This document shows, piece by piece, positions 47,174 to 61,252 of a stretch of 64,000 nt of DNA (position 1 is the first letter of the stretch; each line of letters opens with the position of its first letter). Origin of the DNA: Syncephalis plumigaleata (lineage: Eukaryota > Zoopagomycota > Zoopagomycetes > Zoopagales > Piptocephalidaceae); assembly GCA_025201365.1 (NCBI GenBank), contig JAIXMF010000006.1:1116001-1180000 (forward strand). Reading direction: 5' to 3'. The notes below the pieces were generated by a model. That model saw only the letters and a list, made by a program, of their open reading frames with translations. It was not told the origin of the DNA and ran no database searches. The position numbers and the translations under genes were made by a program.

Positions 47174-48710
47174 ATGCCCGGGGGAATGGATCAAACGCCT
47201 CTCTTTCTTGAGCACAAGTCAACTGTACGTACACTGCAACGGTCGCTTATTCAAGAGATAAATACCTGGCAGAGAACGGTTAAAGTGGATGATACAGGAA
47301 AGCATCAACAAGGATCCTCGAATGATATCGAACAGCAGCACAACAATGACGACAATGCTAGCGAGCATACATTGGTGCTTTCTACTTCCGAGCGTGATAT
47401 TCTAGCACAAGCTGCCATCGAGTATGTCAAGGATGCTCCCACTATATTTCGTCATTTGAAAACTGCACGCTATGACGTAACGGTAGCGCGACAGAATATT
47501 CGTGAAACATTGCGATGGCGACGTACCATGTACGTGCATCATCCCGGTCACTGGCTACATCGAGGTTTGTTGCACAGTGGAGCATGTCGTGTTATCGGTC
47601 GAGATCCTCAGGGACGACAAACGCTCTGGTTGAATTTGGACGCGTTATCACGATCGGAAGCCTCGCGGGAAGAGGTGCGTCTATTCACGGTGGGTATGCT
47701 GGAGGCATTACGTCTTGACACGCACATCCGTTTCAGCAAGGAGGGACGTCTCGTGCAATGTGTGTGTGTACTCGATCTAGCCGGTGTAGGTGTCACTAGT
47801 ATGGACACGGAACTGGCACCGTTCGTACTCGATCTACTGCTCAATCGGTTTCCTAGTTGTTTTGCCGCGGTCTACGTGCTCAACTATAGCTGGATGTATG
47901 CCGGTGTTTGGTCGCTTATTAAACGACTCATTCCTGAGAACTCGCGTGGTCGTGTAGTCTTTCCTAGTAAATCCGAACTAAGAGAACGATTGGGATTAAC
48001 GAAACTACCAGAGGGTAAGTAAAAGTGTGATAATAATAGGCAGTTATAATGTACATTGATTCGTATACTAACAAGTGTGTCATCTACTAGATGCAAGCGA
48101 TTATAATCCAGATACTTGCGAGTTTCTAATTGCTTATCGACAATATGCTGCACGAACAACTCGTCATTCTCGTTCATCCTCTATAATGGATGATCATGAG
48201 AGTGAGGATAATAACGATGCTAATCTAGCATCTTCTACGGATAATGACGAGTTTCACGACGCTCCATTATGGTCAGATGATGCCATGCAAACCTATGCAG
48301 ATCATCGTATCGCGATGTTAGAACAGCAGTTGGCCGAGTCACAACGTCTTATTCAACAGATGCAACAACAATTAGTACGAGTTAGACCGTCTACAAATGG
48401 GGCAACCAATGATGCTAGTCGTACATCTTCCTCTCGTACTAGATCACTAGCTATTTCTCGTCGAGTACCTCGTGTACTCTATGCGATGGGTCCACAACAG
48501 TTGCACACACTCTTTACGTGGTGGTGGCTTAGTGCGCGTAGCATGAAGAAACGAGTCGCTCAATGGTGGACACGTCGTGCCGCCAATCGTGGTGTACTCT
48601 ACTGGCTAGTGGCACTATTGATCACGCGTGAAGGTGTTGCCACACTATTCGGTGAAGTAATGATGCGTGCCCTGGTCAATGCCGTTCATTTACGTGGCAT
48701 TATGGCTTAA
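47174..48710 (+). CDS. SEC14-like (CRAL-TRIO) protein with C-terminal membrane anchor
   Basis: Two exons, 47174-48014 and 48091-48710, encoding 486 residues. A CRAL-TRIO N helical region (TARYDVTVARQNIRETLRWR) leads into the lipid-binding domain: CRVIGRDPQGRQTLWLNLDA, CVCVLDLAGVGVTSMD, and FPSCFAAVYVLNYSWMYAGV with LIPENSRGRVVF. These are the standard Sec14 blocks for phosphoinositide or phosphatidylcholine exchange. After a Ser/Asp-rich linker and a Gln-rich coiled coil (MLEQQLAESQRLIQQMQQQL) come a Trp-rich basic patch (TWWWLSARS) and a hydrophobic segment near the C-terminus. This suggests fixed membrane attachment, unlike soluble Sec14. Its 3' end is 126 bp from that of DBP5. Confidence 0.87.
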
Positions 48711-48836
48711 TCAGTATATATTTCGTATGTATGTATTTTAATAAATAAAACAAACTAGTTCATCAATCTAATCTATCTCTGATCGTGAGTGTGTGTGTAT
48801 GTATATTTATTATTGATTCAATAATGACGCATTTCT

Positions 48837-50738
48837 TTAGATGGCTTTACGTAGAATACGCTCCAATTCCTCAAAGTCATCGGTGGGCACGCGTGTAATG
48901 GGACGATTGAAGAATTGCTCAATCTGGTTCATGTGCTCCCAACTTTCACGATCGTGTACAAAGTTGATACTGACACCAGTACGACCGAATCGACCTGTAC
49001 GTCCAATACGATGCAAATACGTCTCGGGGTCTGGATTACCCGCACCATCAATGGGTAGATCGTAGTTGACCACCATGTTCACCTGTGAGATGTCGATACC
49101 ACGCGCTAATACATTGGTAGTAATCAACACTTTCGAGTCGCCCTTTCGGAATGAATCGATCACGAAATCACGCTCGGCCGGTTCCTGTTTACCGTGTAGC
49201 GAGATGACAGCGTGTCCCTCGGCACTCATACGTTGAGCAATCCTATCGGCTGTATCACGACGCTACATTACATGATATACGCATTAGTTCATTAGCATAG
49301 ATATATATATATATATCTATATACGTACCTTGACGAATATAATACTCTGTCCAATGGTGAGTAGCGTGTAGAGTGCCACCAATATATCGAATTTGTGGCC
49401 CTCATCCTTACAATCCATAAAGAATTGCTTAATGCCCTCCACCGAGAGTTCCTCTTGTTTCAAACTGATCTGATTAGCATTGGGTGCAAATCGTGCTGCG
49501 AATTCCTTGACACGATCGGCGTAGGTGGCCGAGAACAAAACAATCTGACAAGTCTTGGGCATCATACTAGAAATGAAGAGGGTGTTATTAACTATCTTGC
49601 TAGCTAGTTATTGTATTGTCTTATGTTTACACTTACGAACGGATACGAATACTCTGATCACCTAGACCCTGTTGATCGATCATATTGTCGGCTTCATCAA
49701 GTACAAATACTCGTACTTTACTCGTATTAATGCGACGAGTCTTCATTAGATCGCTCACTTTGCCCGGTGTACCAATAACAATGTGTGCCTTAATAGGCTC
49801 CTTAGTCTTATTGTCCTCACCGGGTAAGGCGAAGCATGCGGTGGCATCCGTGTATTTGCCCATACTCGTGACGACATCCATAATCTGACGTGCCAATTCA
49901 CGAGCAGGTGCCAAACAAATAGCCTAATAATAATGATAATAGTAATAATAATATAGATCAATATACATTAGTCATCATAACAATATCGATATTCAATTAC
50001 CTGAGTGGCTTCAATACTCGTATCAATTCTCGTTAACATGGTCAACACGAATGCCGCAGTTTTACCCGTGCCAGATTGCGATTGACCGATCATGTTCTTT
50101 GGACTAGTCATATCCATTATATTATTATTAATAACAGTATAGGAACTCATTGTTTGTTTAGTATGAATGTATTCCAGCTACTTACGGGTCAGACAGCAAT
50201 AGTGGCAAGGCACGCTCTTGAATCTTGGATGGTTTAGTGAACTTCATTTCATATAAACCCTTAATAAGTGGTGGACTCCTAATAATAATGGAGTAGTTTG
50301 TTAATAACTATTCAATCGTGTATATATCCATGTTTCCACTTCTTACAAATCAAGCTCTTCGAACGACTTGACCGAATAAAGCGGCGAGTTGGGATCAGCT
50401 TGCTTATCGGCAAGCGTTACCTCCACTTCATATTGACTTTCGGCTGCTAGATTAGTCGCAGGCTCTTCATCTATCATCATCAATAACAACAACAACAACA
50501 ACAACAACGATAACAGTGTTCGTTAAGCAATATGCGATTAGTATGATAGTGTTAATACTAGTATCTGCTAGTCTATACAACCTACTTTTCTCTTCGGTCT
50601 TGATGTTTGCCAGACTGTCGGCCAATGCATCTACAGCGGCACTAGTGTCGGCTATTTGTGTAAATATTCGTATTAGTATTCCTGATACAAAATAGAATAG
50701 CGTCATATACTTTGACGAATCTTACCTGGATCAGTCAT
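48837..50738 (-). CDS. DBP5: DEAD-box mRNA-export helicase DBP5 (DDX19)
   Basis: Eight exons on the minus strand: 50726-50738, 50586-50651, 50347-50470, 50186-50278, 50001-50103, 49637-49923, 49329-49566 and 48837-49262, encoding 449 residues. Dbp5 remodels mRNPs at the cytoplasmic side of the nuclear pore, activated by Gle1. All helicase motifs are seen: [12 protein letters not shown] upstream, [23 protein letters not shown] within [17 protein letters not shown] and [30 protein letters not shown] and [12 protein letters not shown] are typical of Dbp5 and not of eIF4A. The first coding exon has only 13 nt; a CAA/ACA repeat lies in intron 2. Its likely functional partner, the NUP42-like nucleoporin, is encoded 2.7 kb away. 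Confidence 0.96.
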
Positions 50739-51130
50739 GTTGAAAATGAGTCAATAAGAATAGCAACAAATAGAACGAGTATAATATAGTCAGCGGGTAA
50801 AGAGAGAGAGAGAACGAGTAGAGAGATAAAGAGAGGAACACTAATGCACGTGTGTATTTTGTGTGTATATGATAGACAAGTAATTCACTTTAATAAAATA
50901 GTGATTTATTAATGATTGATTGACAATGGTTTACAAAAGTATCCGTCGTATGAAATGCGAATACATCTTGATAAATATAGTACTTGTTATTTAGCAAATC
51001 TAGATAATAGTAGAACTAGTAAGGCACCAGTAATAGATAGATAGATAGATAGATAGATATGGATAGATATAGATATATGGATTGTTGTCGTTGTTGTTGT
51101 TGTTGACCTATAGAATGATACGGGCACACA
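50739..51130. other. DBP5 promoter and PMP3 3' flank
   Basis: Purine-rich leader next to DBP5 (50800-50840), a GATA microsatellite at about 51030-51060 and a TTG microsatellite at about 51085-51105. No gene seen. Confidence 0.5.
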
Positions 51131-51304
51131 CTAATACTTGACGATAATGTAGCAAGCGTGGATAATACCCGGAATATAACCTAATAGCGTTAAACCGATG
51201 TTGATTAGAAGATCACAACCACAGCCACGCTCGAAGAGTACACCAAGTGGCGGGAAGATGACGGCACAGGCAAACTTGCAGATATCGGTACAGGTGAGTG
51301 GCAT
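51131..51304 (-). CDS. PMP3: Plasma membrane proteolipid 3 (PMP3/UPF0057)
   Basis: Intronless 57-residue protein on the minus strand, starting MPLTCTDICKFACAVIFPPL and containing GVLFERGCGCDLLINI and TLLGYIPGIIHACYII. This is the complete two-helix UPF0057 signature, with the PP-LGV-GC-D-NI-LT-LGYIPG-IHA pattern unmistakable. PMP3 affects plasma-membrane potential and salt tolerance and is bound to phosphoinositide regulation in yeast. Length is exactly that of the family (52-60 residues). It lies downstream of DBP5 in the same orientation, with its own promoter region on the right. Confidence 0.96.
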   Translation of the reverse strand: MPLTCTDICKFACAVIFPPLGVLFERGCGCDLLINIGLTLLGYIPGIIHACYIIVKY

Positions 51305-52072
51305 GTTGTATAGATGTTGATGATGACGGTGTAGTAGTAGTAGTAGTAGTAAAGAAAGCGGTTAATCACTTGATGTCAAAGTAATAATAGTGAACAAACT
51401 GAAATATGAAAAAGATGCGATGACGATGATGATGTTACAACTAGCGGTGGTAAATATTGCGGATATTTATTCATTCGAATTGGTAGTGAAGATGATTGTT
51501 ATCGTTACAAGTGTATTCCCCTTTCTGATGAATAGCGCGAGTATCTCTGACATGATTGCCAAGAAAGGGAGGATAATCATCCTAATGCATCATTACTTGT
51601 ATATTCTAGTGCATGTGCTAAGATGTAAAAACATGCATTTCATACACCATGTAAAGAGTGTGCAGCATGTGCTACTATGATTAGAATGGTATTCTACACG
51701 GAATAATGGATAAAGCGGGTGTGTAAGAGAAGGAAAAGAACGCCGCACTACAAAGGCGTTGATAGATGACCATGTGGTGACATTCATTATCTATTTTTAT
51801 TTCAGAATGTTACTAGTAGTAGAGAACACGTTGTAATCATGACAATTAGAAATAGTTTAGTACATGAGTGTTTCTTGGCATATGATGATATCATTTATTA
51901 CTTCCACGTAGAACAGTAAAGCATTCCAAAAATAAAGAAATACTAATAAGAAATAATCAATTTAGATTAACAAGTGGATGTATATACATGGTATTGATAG
52001 GATAACTTTATTAATTCGTCTAATAAAGATGTAAAGAGGTAATAAGTTCCTTTATGGTTTATTCGCATAGGG
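51305..52072. other. Intergenic, nothing recognised
   Basis: About 770 bp containing the PMP3 promoter (GTA microsatellite at about 51333-51350) and the 3' flank of the TPR gene. The 96-codon frame at 51390-51680 has no recognisable features and is not supported. Confidence 0.5.
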
Positions 52073-54724
52073 TTATGAAACTTGCTGCTTTAGATCTTCA
52101 AGTGCTTCAACGAGTCGATCGTGCGTTGGTGTGCCAGCAAATGTATCACGAGTACGACCAATCAGACTACGTAGCAATGTACGTGCTTGGAATTGCCAGT
52201 CTTTGGCGACAAGTCGTTCGCCCTTAGTGTCGTTAGTGTCGTTGGATGTCACGGTACGTGGTCCCAAATTACGATACATGTCAGCGGTTTCTATGGCTAG
52301 TTCAGCCACCTCCTCGAACTCTTTGGTGGAGGCATCGCATGCACTGCTATGTAGGAGAGCGCGATACGCCTTGACATGAGCATCAAGACATGCCTCGTAG
52401 TCTTTACGCCACATATAGAATCGTGCGCAAGTCTGCCATAATCGTGGACTATTCGTGATACGAGACGTGATCACCTCGCGTAGCAAATGTTCAAATCGTT
52501 GTAGTAAGCGTGTGTTCACCGCTCGTTCCGCTTCTGCCTCTTCCTGATTCGTATCCGGCACGGGCATATCGACATAGTGCATGATGGCTTGCATCAATCG
52601 TTCGAGTAACGGGATATCAACGGATTCCACGCCTACTTTATCGGCACGAAGTTCGACGACGCGTTGTATCGCTTGCATCGCCTCTTGATACTCGCCCACA
52701 TCCATGCAGACATACATGAAGTTCTGCCAAATTCGCCAGTTCTCGCGATTATTACGTGTCGCCTGCTTAAGCGCATGGTACGCCTCGTTAGGACGACCTA
52801 GATGAGTGAGTACGGCCGCTTGATTACTCCATGCCTCGCTATTCTCGTGGTCAATCGCGACAACACGACGGAAGGCACGCTCAGCCTCGACCCAGTCTTC
52901 AACGCGTAATGCCGCACATCCCGCCATGAACCAGGTGTTCTCAAAGAGTGGATTAATCGCAAGCGACTTCAAATAGCAATCAAGACTCTGACGCCATTCC
53001 GCCTGTTTAAAGTAATGTCCACCGAGGGAACGCATGGCACGCGCGTATCGTTCACCTGACAACGACCACGCCTTCTCGTAGTAAGTGTGATCCTTCTTGA
53101 TATCGCCCATGATACACCATAACTTGGGCGATTGCGGATTCTTCTCGAGTTCTCGCTCCACCACCTCCAATGCCTTCGCGTCCTCATCCAATAGGATATA
53201 GCATGTAATGACATCCTCCCACATCTCGAGTCGTTCGAATATTTCCCTCGAGCTACGAATTACACCTAGTGACATGTAGCGCTCGGCCAACTCCTTCTCC
53301 ATTGTCCATTTGGATGGCAGTAGAATGTCGTAGATATAGGCTAGACGTTCGGCATTGGTCGACTCGTCCAGCGGTATTTGATCGATCAACGCTTGCAACT
53401 GTAATGCCGATCGTTCCACCGTACGCGACTTGTTACTCTCGAGGCGAGATCGCAATAGCAAGCCCATGGTGTGCACCATCCAGTTATTGGCATGTTGCAA
53501 TACTCGTTGCACGTACGCGCTCATTTCATTGGAGGTGAGACCATGATTAGGATTCGTATTCTTGACATTGAGACAGAACGCCAATAGGATACACTGATCG
53601 ATAACACGTAGGCTCGTTTGATTGTACGGGTCTAGCGCATCCTTATCGTTTTGTTTCTCGCCATCTTCCGCCGGTTCTTTTAACGCAATTGTCTCCAATA
53701 AAGTGTCGTCATTTAGAGCAAGTGTATTCGGCATCTCGCCTTTCGCGCTTGATGTTCCTTGATCCTCTTCGGCAGATGTACTCGCAGCCAATATAACCAG
53801 TTGTGTTTTATCTTCAATCTGGAACTTGGTTCGTTTACCAAGAACACCGGTGAGTTGCCAACGTAATCCCGTACTATCCTGCGCCTTTTTGAACATCTCG
53901 ACCGCTTGTGGATCTTCACCATACCATTGTAGCATTAGACCATACTCGAGCCAGTAGCGTGGCAGCACCTCCTCTCGCTGTCTCTTCTTTTCTTGACTCT
54001 CCTCTTCCTCCGATATCGATGGCAGCAATGATTCCATGGTATTCATATGACTGACAATGGTATCGTGTAGTGTACCGGAACCATTGTCCAACAATTGCTG
54101 TTGAGCGAATAGACAGCGTGCCGCCCACCAGTGTCGAGACACTAGATCGACCGATTGATCCAATAGACTTAGTAGGATGGCTCGAGCATAAATGATATAT
54201 AATGGACGCGGCGTTAAATGGTAGACATCCTCACTATCCACGGATAATTCACGTAGTAAGCGTGGCATTTGGTCCTTGACCTTGTCCTGCACTCGACTGC
54301 AAAGTAGCTGTTCCGGTTCCAATGTCAGGTTAGGTCCAGTCCATCCTGCCTGTAGGAATGCGTTAAGACAGGTAACACCCACGACGAGCAGTTGGAAAGC
54401 GCGTTCAGGTGTGGTGGCTAGCGCACGTTGTACGCGTTGCTCTATCCAATTGGCAATATTGACATCTTCATTGGCACAGTTCAGTATTGATGTCAACGAC
54501 GAATCATCGCTAGCATCATCATTATCAGTCGTCAATTCCGTGCCAAATAGCTCTTTGGCAGTCGCGCCTTGCAAGATAGTCTCGTATTGTCCTTTGGCAA
54601 ACGCGTCAACTAGTTGCTCGTTTGAATCCACCGGCCAGACTTGTTCATTATCCTTCTTATCCTCGTTCACTATCGTTTTAGCCACGAGTAGTTGCCATTC
54701 CAACGATGTAGTTAAATTCGTCAT
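52073..54724 (-). CDS. EMW1: TPR protein TTC27/EMW1
   Basis: Intronless, 883 residues. The protein is all-helical with tetratricopeptide repeats concentrated at about residues 500-720, for example DEDAKALEVVERELEKNPQS, KSLAINPLFENTWFMAGCAA, AFRRVVAIDHENSEAWSNQA and ALKQATRNNRENWRIWQNF. The last three consecutive repeats are near consensus and characteristic of TTC27/Emw1. Yeast Emw1 is essential for cell-wall integrity and has been linked to assembly of a large translation GTPase; the exact role is not settled. It is read divergently from the RRP3 gene across 248 bp that include an A-rich stretch at 54840-54865. Confidence 0.88.
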   Translation of the reverse strand: MTNLTTSLEWQLLVAKTIVNEDKKDNEQVWPVDSNEQLVDAFAKGQYETILQGATAKELFGTELTTDNDDASDDSSLTSILNCANEDVNIANWIEQRVQRALATTPERAFQLLVVGVTCLNAFLQAGWTGPNLTLEPEQLLCSRVQDKVKDQMPRLLRELSVDSEDVYHLTPRPLYIIYARAILLSLLDQSVDLVSRHWWAARCLFAQQQLLDNGSGTLHDTIVSHMNTMESLLPSISEEEESQEKKRQREEVLPRYWLEYGLMLQWYGEDPQAVEMFKKAQDSTGLRWQLTGVLGKRTKFQIEDKTQLVILAASTSAEEDQGTSSAKGEMPNTLALNDDTLLETIALKEPAEDGEKQNDKDALDPYNQTSLRVIDQCILLAFCLNVKNTNPNHGLTSNEMSAYVQRVLQHANNWMVHTMGLLLRSRLESNKSRTVERSALQLQALIDQIPLDESTNAERLAYIYDILLPSKWTMEKELAERYMSLGVIRSSREIFERLEMWEDVITCYILLDEDAKALEVVERELEKNPQSPKLWCIMGDIKKDHTYYEKAWSLSGERYARAMRSLGGHYFKQAEWRQSLDCYLKSLAINPLFENTWFMAGCAALRVEDWVEAERAFRRVVAIDHENSEAWSNQAAVLTHLGRPNEAYHALKQATRNNRENWRIWQNFMYVCMDVGEYQEAMQAIQRVVELRADKVGVESVDIPLLERLMQAIMHYVDMPVPDTNQEEAEAERAVNTRLLQRFEHLLREVITSRITNSPRLWQTCARFYMWRKDYEACLDAHVKAYRALLHSSACDASTKEFEEVAELAIETADMYRNLGPRTVTSNDTNDTKGERLVAKDWQFQARTLLRSLIGRTRDTFAGTPTHDRLVEALEDLKQQVS

Positions 54725-54972
54725 GACTGACTATGCTATTCGTTCAAACAAGCGTGCAAAGTGACAATAGAGAAATAATATCTTACAGTGTAGAATAAAT
54801 AGAACTGGAAGTGGCCTACCTTATTATTTGTGGTGTTTTATAAAAAAAAGAAAAAAGAAAAATTAGTCATCGTTCCAACAGATTCTTAGCCTTTCTTAAT
54901 TCTTCAGTCTACTACTTTTACTATTGCTGCTGCTGCTGCTTCTATTATTGTTTGCAATTACTAGGCTCTATC

Positions 54973-56742
54973 ATGTCAATCAAGGAAAAGACAATAGATA
55001 ACGAGGATACTGCTATGGATGCTGGTGAAGAACAAGTTGAAGTTGCACCAACTACTTCAAGGAATTGGTAGGCTATTCCCTCATTGAAGAGTGGCACCTC
55101 TTCTTGTACTAATTATGCTTGTTTCCAGAATGTTATTGATCCATTATGGAGGCCTGCGAGAAACTTGGTTTCAAACACGCGACACCTATTCAAAGGGATG
55201 CTATTCCATGGGCATTACAAGGTAATTATGAGTGTATTAAACGTGCGACAAGCTCTATTGTCTCTAATAAGCATGCGTACAGGACGTGATATTATCGGAT
55301 TGGCCCAGACGGTTCTGGTAAGACGGCCGCATTCGCTTTACCAGTATTGCAAGCATTATGGGAGAAACCATCTGGACTATTCGCTTGTGTACTCGCACCT
55401 ACTCGGTAAATAGAGAAGAAGAAGTAGAGCTAATGTAGAAAGTAACCGTATCACTTATATACGCGCATAATCAATGTAGAGAGTTGGCATTTCAAATATC
55501 CGAGACATTCGAAGGATTGGCTCGGTAATCGGTGTACGCTGTGCGGTTATTGTCGGCGGTATGGACATGATGTCGCAAGCGATCGCACTATCCAAGAAAC
55601 CACACATTATTGTGTGTACACCCGGTCGTCTACAGGATCATTTGGAGAATACAAAAGGTTTCCATTTGAAAACTCTAAAATACTTGGTAAGTAATGATAG
55701 TATATGTTAACAATATACTAATATGTATATTAGGTTATGGACGAAGCTGATCGTCTATTGGATATGGACTTTGGACCAAAGATTGATCAAATCTTAAAGG
55801 TGATCCCTCGCGAGCGTAACACTTATCTATTCTCGGCTACCATGACCACTAAAGTGGCAAAGCTACAACGAGCCTCATTGCGTAATCCAGTTAAAGTGGA
55901 AGTGTCCACCAAGTAAGTGACATTACGAATTGAAGCGATACTATTATCGTTTTTCTTCTTCCTCTTTGATTAATCGAGTGTAATCCTAGATATCAAACCG
56001 TAAATACCTTATTGCAATACTATCTATTCTTCCCATTCAAGCATAAGGATTGCTACTTGGTGTATCTACTCAATGAGATGGCCGGTAACTCTGCCATTGT
56101 ATTTGTGCGTACGTGTAATGACGCACAACGACTCTCGCTCCTATTAAGATCACTGGGATTCCCGGCCATTCCACTTCATGGTCAGTTGAGTATGGACAAA
56201 CGATTGGCCGCGTTGAATAAGTTTAAAGCGGGTTCGCGTAACATACTCATTGCTACGGATGTGGCGTCTCGTGGTCTGGATATCCCTATGGTGGATGTTG
56301 TGCTAAACTACGACATTCCTACACATAGCAAGGAGTACATTCATAGAGTGGGTCGTACTGCTCGTGCCGGTCGTGCCGGTAAATCTATTACACTCGTGAC
56401 GCAATACGATGTGGAACTACTGCAGCGTATTGAGCATATTCTAGACCGGAAGTTAGATAGCTATGCTGTGGACAAGGATGAAGTGCTAATACTGCAGGAG
56501 CGTGTATCTGAAGCACAGCGCTATGCTACTCTGGTAAGAACCTAATACTAATAGGTGTAAACATGATGAATCAATGACTTATGTCTATGTGCATGTAGGA
56601 ATTAAAGGAACATAAAACGAGTAAGCGAGGTGCTTTCAGTGGTGGTCGTGCCAAAGCCGGTGACGATGCCGATCGAGATGACGATGAGGTACAGGCCGGC
56701 GTACCCAATAGGAAACGTAGCAAGCATAATAAACGACGCTAG
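54973..56742 (+). CDS. RRP3: DEAD-box rRNA helicase RRP3 (DDX47), 5' half with frame breaks
   Basis: Seven exons: 54973-55067, 55129-55221, 55283-55405, 55480-55686, 55734-55912, 55990-56533 and 56599-56742. RRP3 acts in early 18S rRNA maturation. Family blocks seen: [77 protein letters not shown] and [13 protein letters not shown]. The C-terminal half is intact and very close to DDX47 ([20 protein letters not shown]). The first half needs four single missing bases (before FKEL, before MEAC at about 55148, in the Walker A region at about 55313, and near 55527). With four added bases the length is 462 residues, normal for RRP3. Conserved residues on both sides of every break argue against decay. 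Confidence 0.9.
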
Positions 56743-57305
56743 TATCATTGCATGGCATGGATCTATACACATCGCATCACATCAACTATAAAATATATCT
56801 CTCTCTATACTTGAATATTAATAAAAACAAATATGGTCAACCTTAATTGATGAATATTGTATAATCACGTGATAAATGTCATTCGAACGGATTATTTGTT
56901 TGCTAACGCTTTTTCGTCTTCCGAATGTCTCCGGCACACGTAGGCATATGCTCACTCGCACCACTGAGTAAAAGTGAAAGAGGACCAAACCAATGACGCG
57001 CGCGCACACCTCACCCTCTCTCTCTCTCTCTTTATTCCTTACACATCTTCACTATTGTTACCATTACAGTTGCAACTACTGCTTTAACTTGTTGCACCTT
57101 TGGTGTTGACTACTCTTTATTACTGTTGCTACCAGTTGGAATACGGTATTGCTATATGTGCACACGCGTGTAGACACCCTGATCCGACGATATTTCGGTG
57201 TTAAGCTACAAAAAACGGCCACTTGCTTCCATTGTTCGTTGTGTTTACACGTTCGCGCTTAGTTAATACTATCTTCTTTTTCACTTGCTACTCTCGTTTC
57301 GCGTC
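56743..57305. other. Intergenic, SDHA promoter region
   Basis: About 560 bp. A CT dinucleotide run at about 57015-57033 and pyrimidine-rich sequence precede the SDHA start. No gene or RNA seen. Confidence 0.5.
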
Positions 57306-59887
<2,582 letters not shown>

Positions 59888-60274
59888 ATACACCTATATA
59901 CATCTCCCTCTCTTCCCCTCTCTCCCTCTTTATATATATGTAGGTGTGTATCCATGATTGTTACTGACAAACAGAGCGGTAATTACTAGATGATAGTATT
60001 AATCGTTGTGATTACGAAGCGTATTATCATTTGAAAATACATTGCCATTATTACGCTTTTTTATACGGTTATTGGTTCATTTACTCGTAAAACAATGAGG
60101 AATGCACGTATAACACCATAACAAACAATGAATAATCTTTTACATTACAATATTAGATGTATGTATGTATGTATACGTGTGTGTGTGTGTGTGCTTTCAC
60201 ATTCGACTAAACTATACTTTATAGCAATTGCTTTAATGAAATGAAACCAATTAAACAAATGGCATGTATACGCT
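59888..60274. other. Intergenic between convergent SDHA and NEDD8 genes
   Basis: About 390 bp of AT-rich 3' flanks with ATGT and GT microsatellites at about 60160-60190. Nothing else recognised. Confidence 0.5.
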
Positions 60275-60737
60275 TTAGAAGCCACCACGCAATGCTAGCA
60301 CCAGATGAAGTACGGATCCACCAACAATTTTGTAATCATCGAGCGTCTTTTCGTCAGACCTAAAGAGAAGAGAGAGAAAGGGATAGAATAGAATGAGATG
60401 GCGTTAATTGTTATTATCGGTGTTCATCGTATGTAACTTGACATTATACGTACATTTGTTTACCACTATAGATTAGACTAGTATCATTGATTGTATTAAT
60501 GCGTATGTTATTAGTGTCAGAGAGACTAGTATATTCATCATTACTAGCTTACCGTTGTTGCACCGGAGGGATACCTTCCTTCTCTTCAATTCGCTCCTTA
60601 ACACGAATAATCTAGTAGGATTCGCAACGAGATAAGTAGCTAGTTAACGGATAAGCTAGTCTATAACTTACAGGGTCGGTTGTCTCGACGTCAATCTCAA
60701 TTTCCTTGCCTGTCAAGGTCTTGATTTTAATCAACAT
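60275..60737 (-). CDS. RUB1: Ubiquitin-like modifier NEDD8/Rub1
   Basis: Four small exons on the minus strand: 60672-60737, 60553-60611, 60454-60477 (24 nt) and 60275-60359, encoding 77 residues. The sequence starts [16 protein letters not shown], continues [20 protein letters not shown] and [17 protein letters not shown], and ends [14 protein letters not shown]8 diagnostic residues are present: [21 protein letters not shown], and Ala before LRGG (ALRGG, where ubiquitin has RLRGG). The precursor has a single extra Phe after the conjugated Gly-Gly, so a processing protease is needed. NEDD8 activates cullin-RING ubiquitin ligases. No open frame reaches 60 residues because of the introns, so it is easily missed. 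Confidence 0.96.
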
Positions 60738-61201
60738 GTTTAATCGATATTTGTCAGTGATACTCAGGAAAAGGAGGAGTAGTAGAAGTAGCAGATGCTA
60801 ATGGAATAGAATAGAGCACACTTGTAAGGAAAGAGTAAAGAGCGCTATAATAATAATAATTCCACGACGCTAACAAAAACAATGATGGACGTGGTCGGGA
60901 TGTTAAGATCAGGAAGAGTATGGAATAACCACAGAACATGTCAGCGTTGTCTCAATATGACACGTTTGTCATCTCCTATTGTCCTCATCATCATTAATTA
61001 CTAACGAATTGACTCGAAATAGATTGATTCGCTGAACTTGAGTCAAGCAATATTGGACTGCTCGTTGACTGATGATGGAACACGACTATCCTTACAATTA
61101 ATTGGAGCAGGTCCTGTATGGCGTGACCTCATGGATTGAGACGAGTTTGAATAAATATACATACATCATGTACTAGCACCATTTCACGCGTATCTATTTC
61201 A
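60738..61201. other. Intergenic between divergent NEDD8 and ALDH genes
   Basis: About 460 bp of shared promoter region. Purine-rich on the plus strand near the NEDD8 start. No gene or RNA recognised. Confidence 0.45.
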
Positions 61202-61252
61202 ATGTTGCCCACTTGTCTACTAGCTTATTCTCGTTATCATTTTCAACAATGA
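61202..61252 (+). promoter_or_regulatory. Upstream open frame overlapping the ALDH start codon (ATGA)
   Basis: An ATG at 61202 opens a 16-codon frame (MLPTCLLAYSRYHFQQ) that stops at TGA 61250-61252, overlapping the ALDH start codon 61249-61251 as ATGA. If the leader begins upstream of 61202, this arrangement could lower translation or permit termination-reinitiation. Seen directly; the regulatory role is inferred. Confidence 0.5.

Noticed and set aside
51020-51065. GATA tandem repeat as a functional element
   Set aside because: Simple microsatellite; similar runs occur in an intron near 35830 and at 23475 without consistent placement.
52073-54764. Long antisense open frames opposite the TTC27/EMW1 gene (for example 54276-54764)
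   Set aside because: Shadows of the intronless coding strand; composition and lack of domains do not support them.
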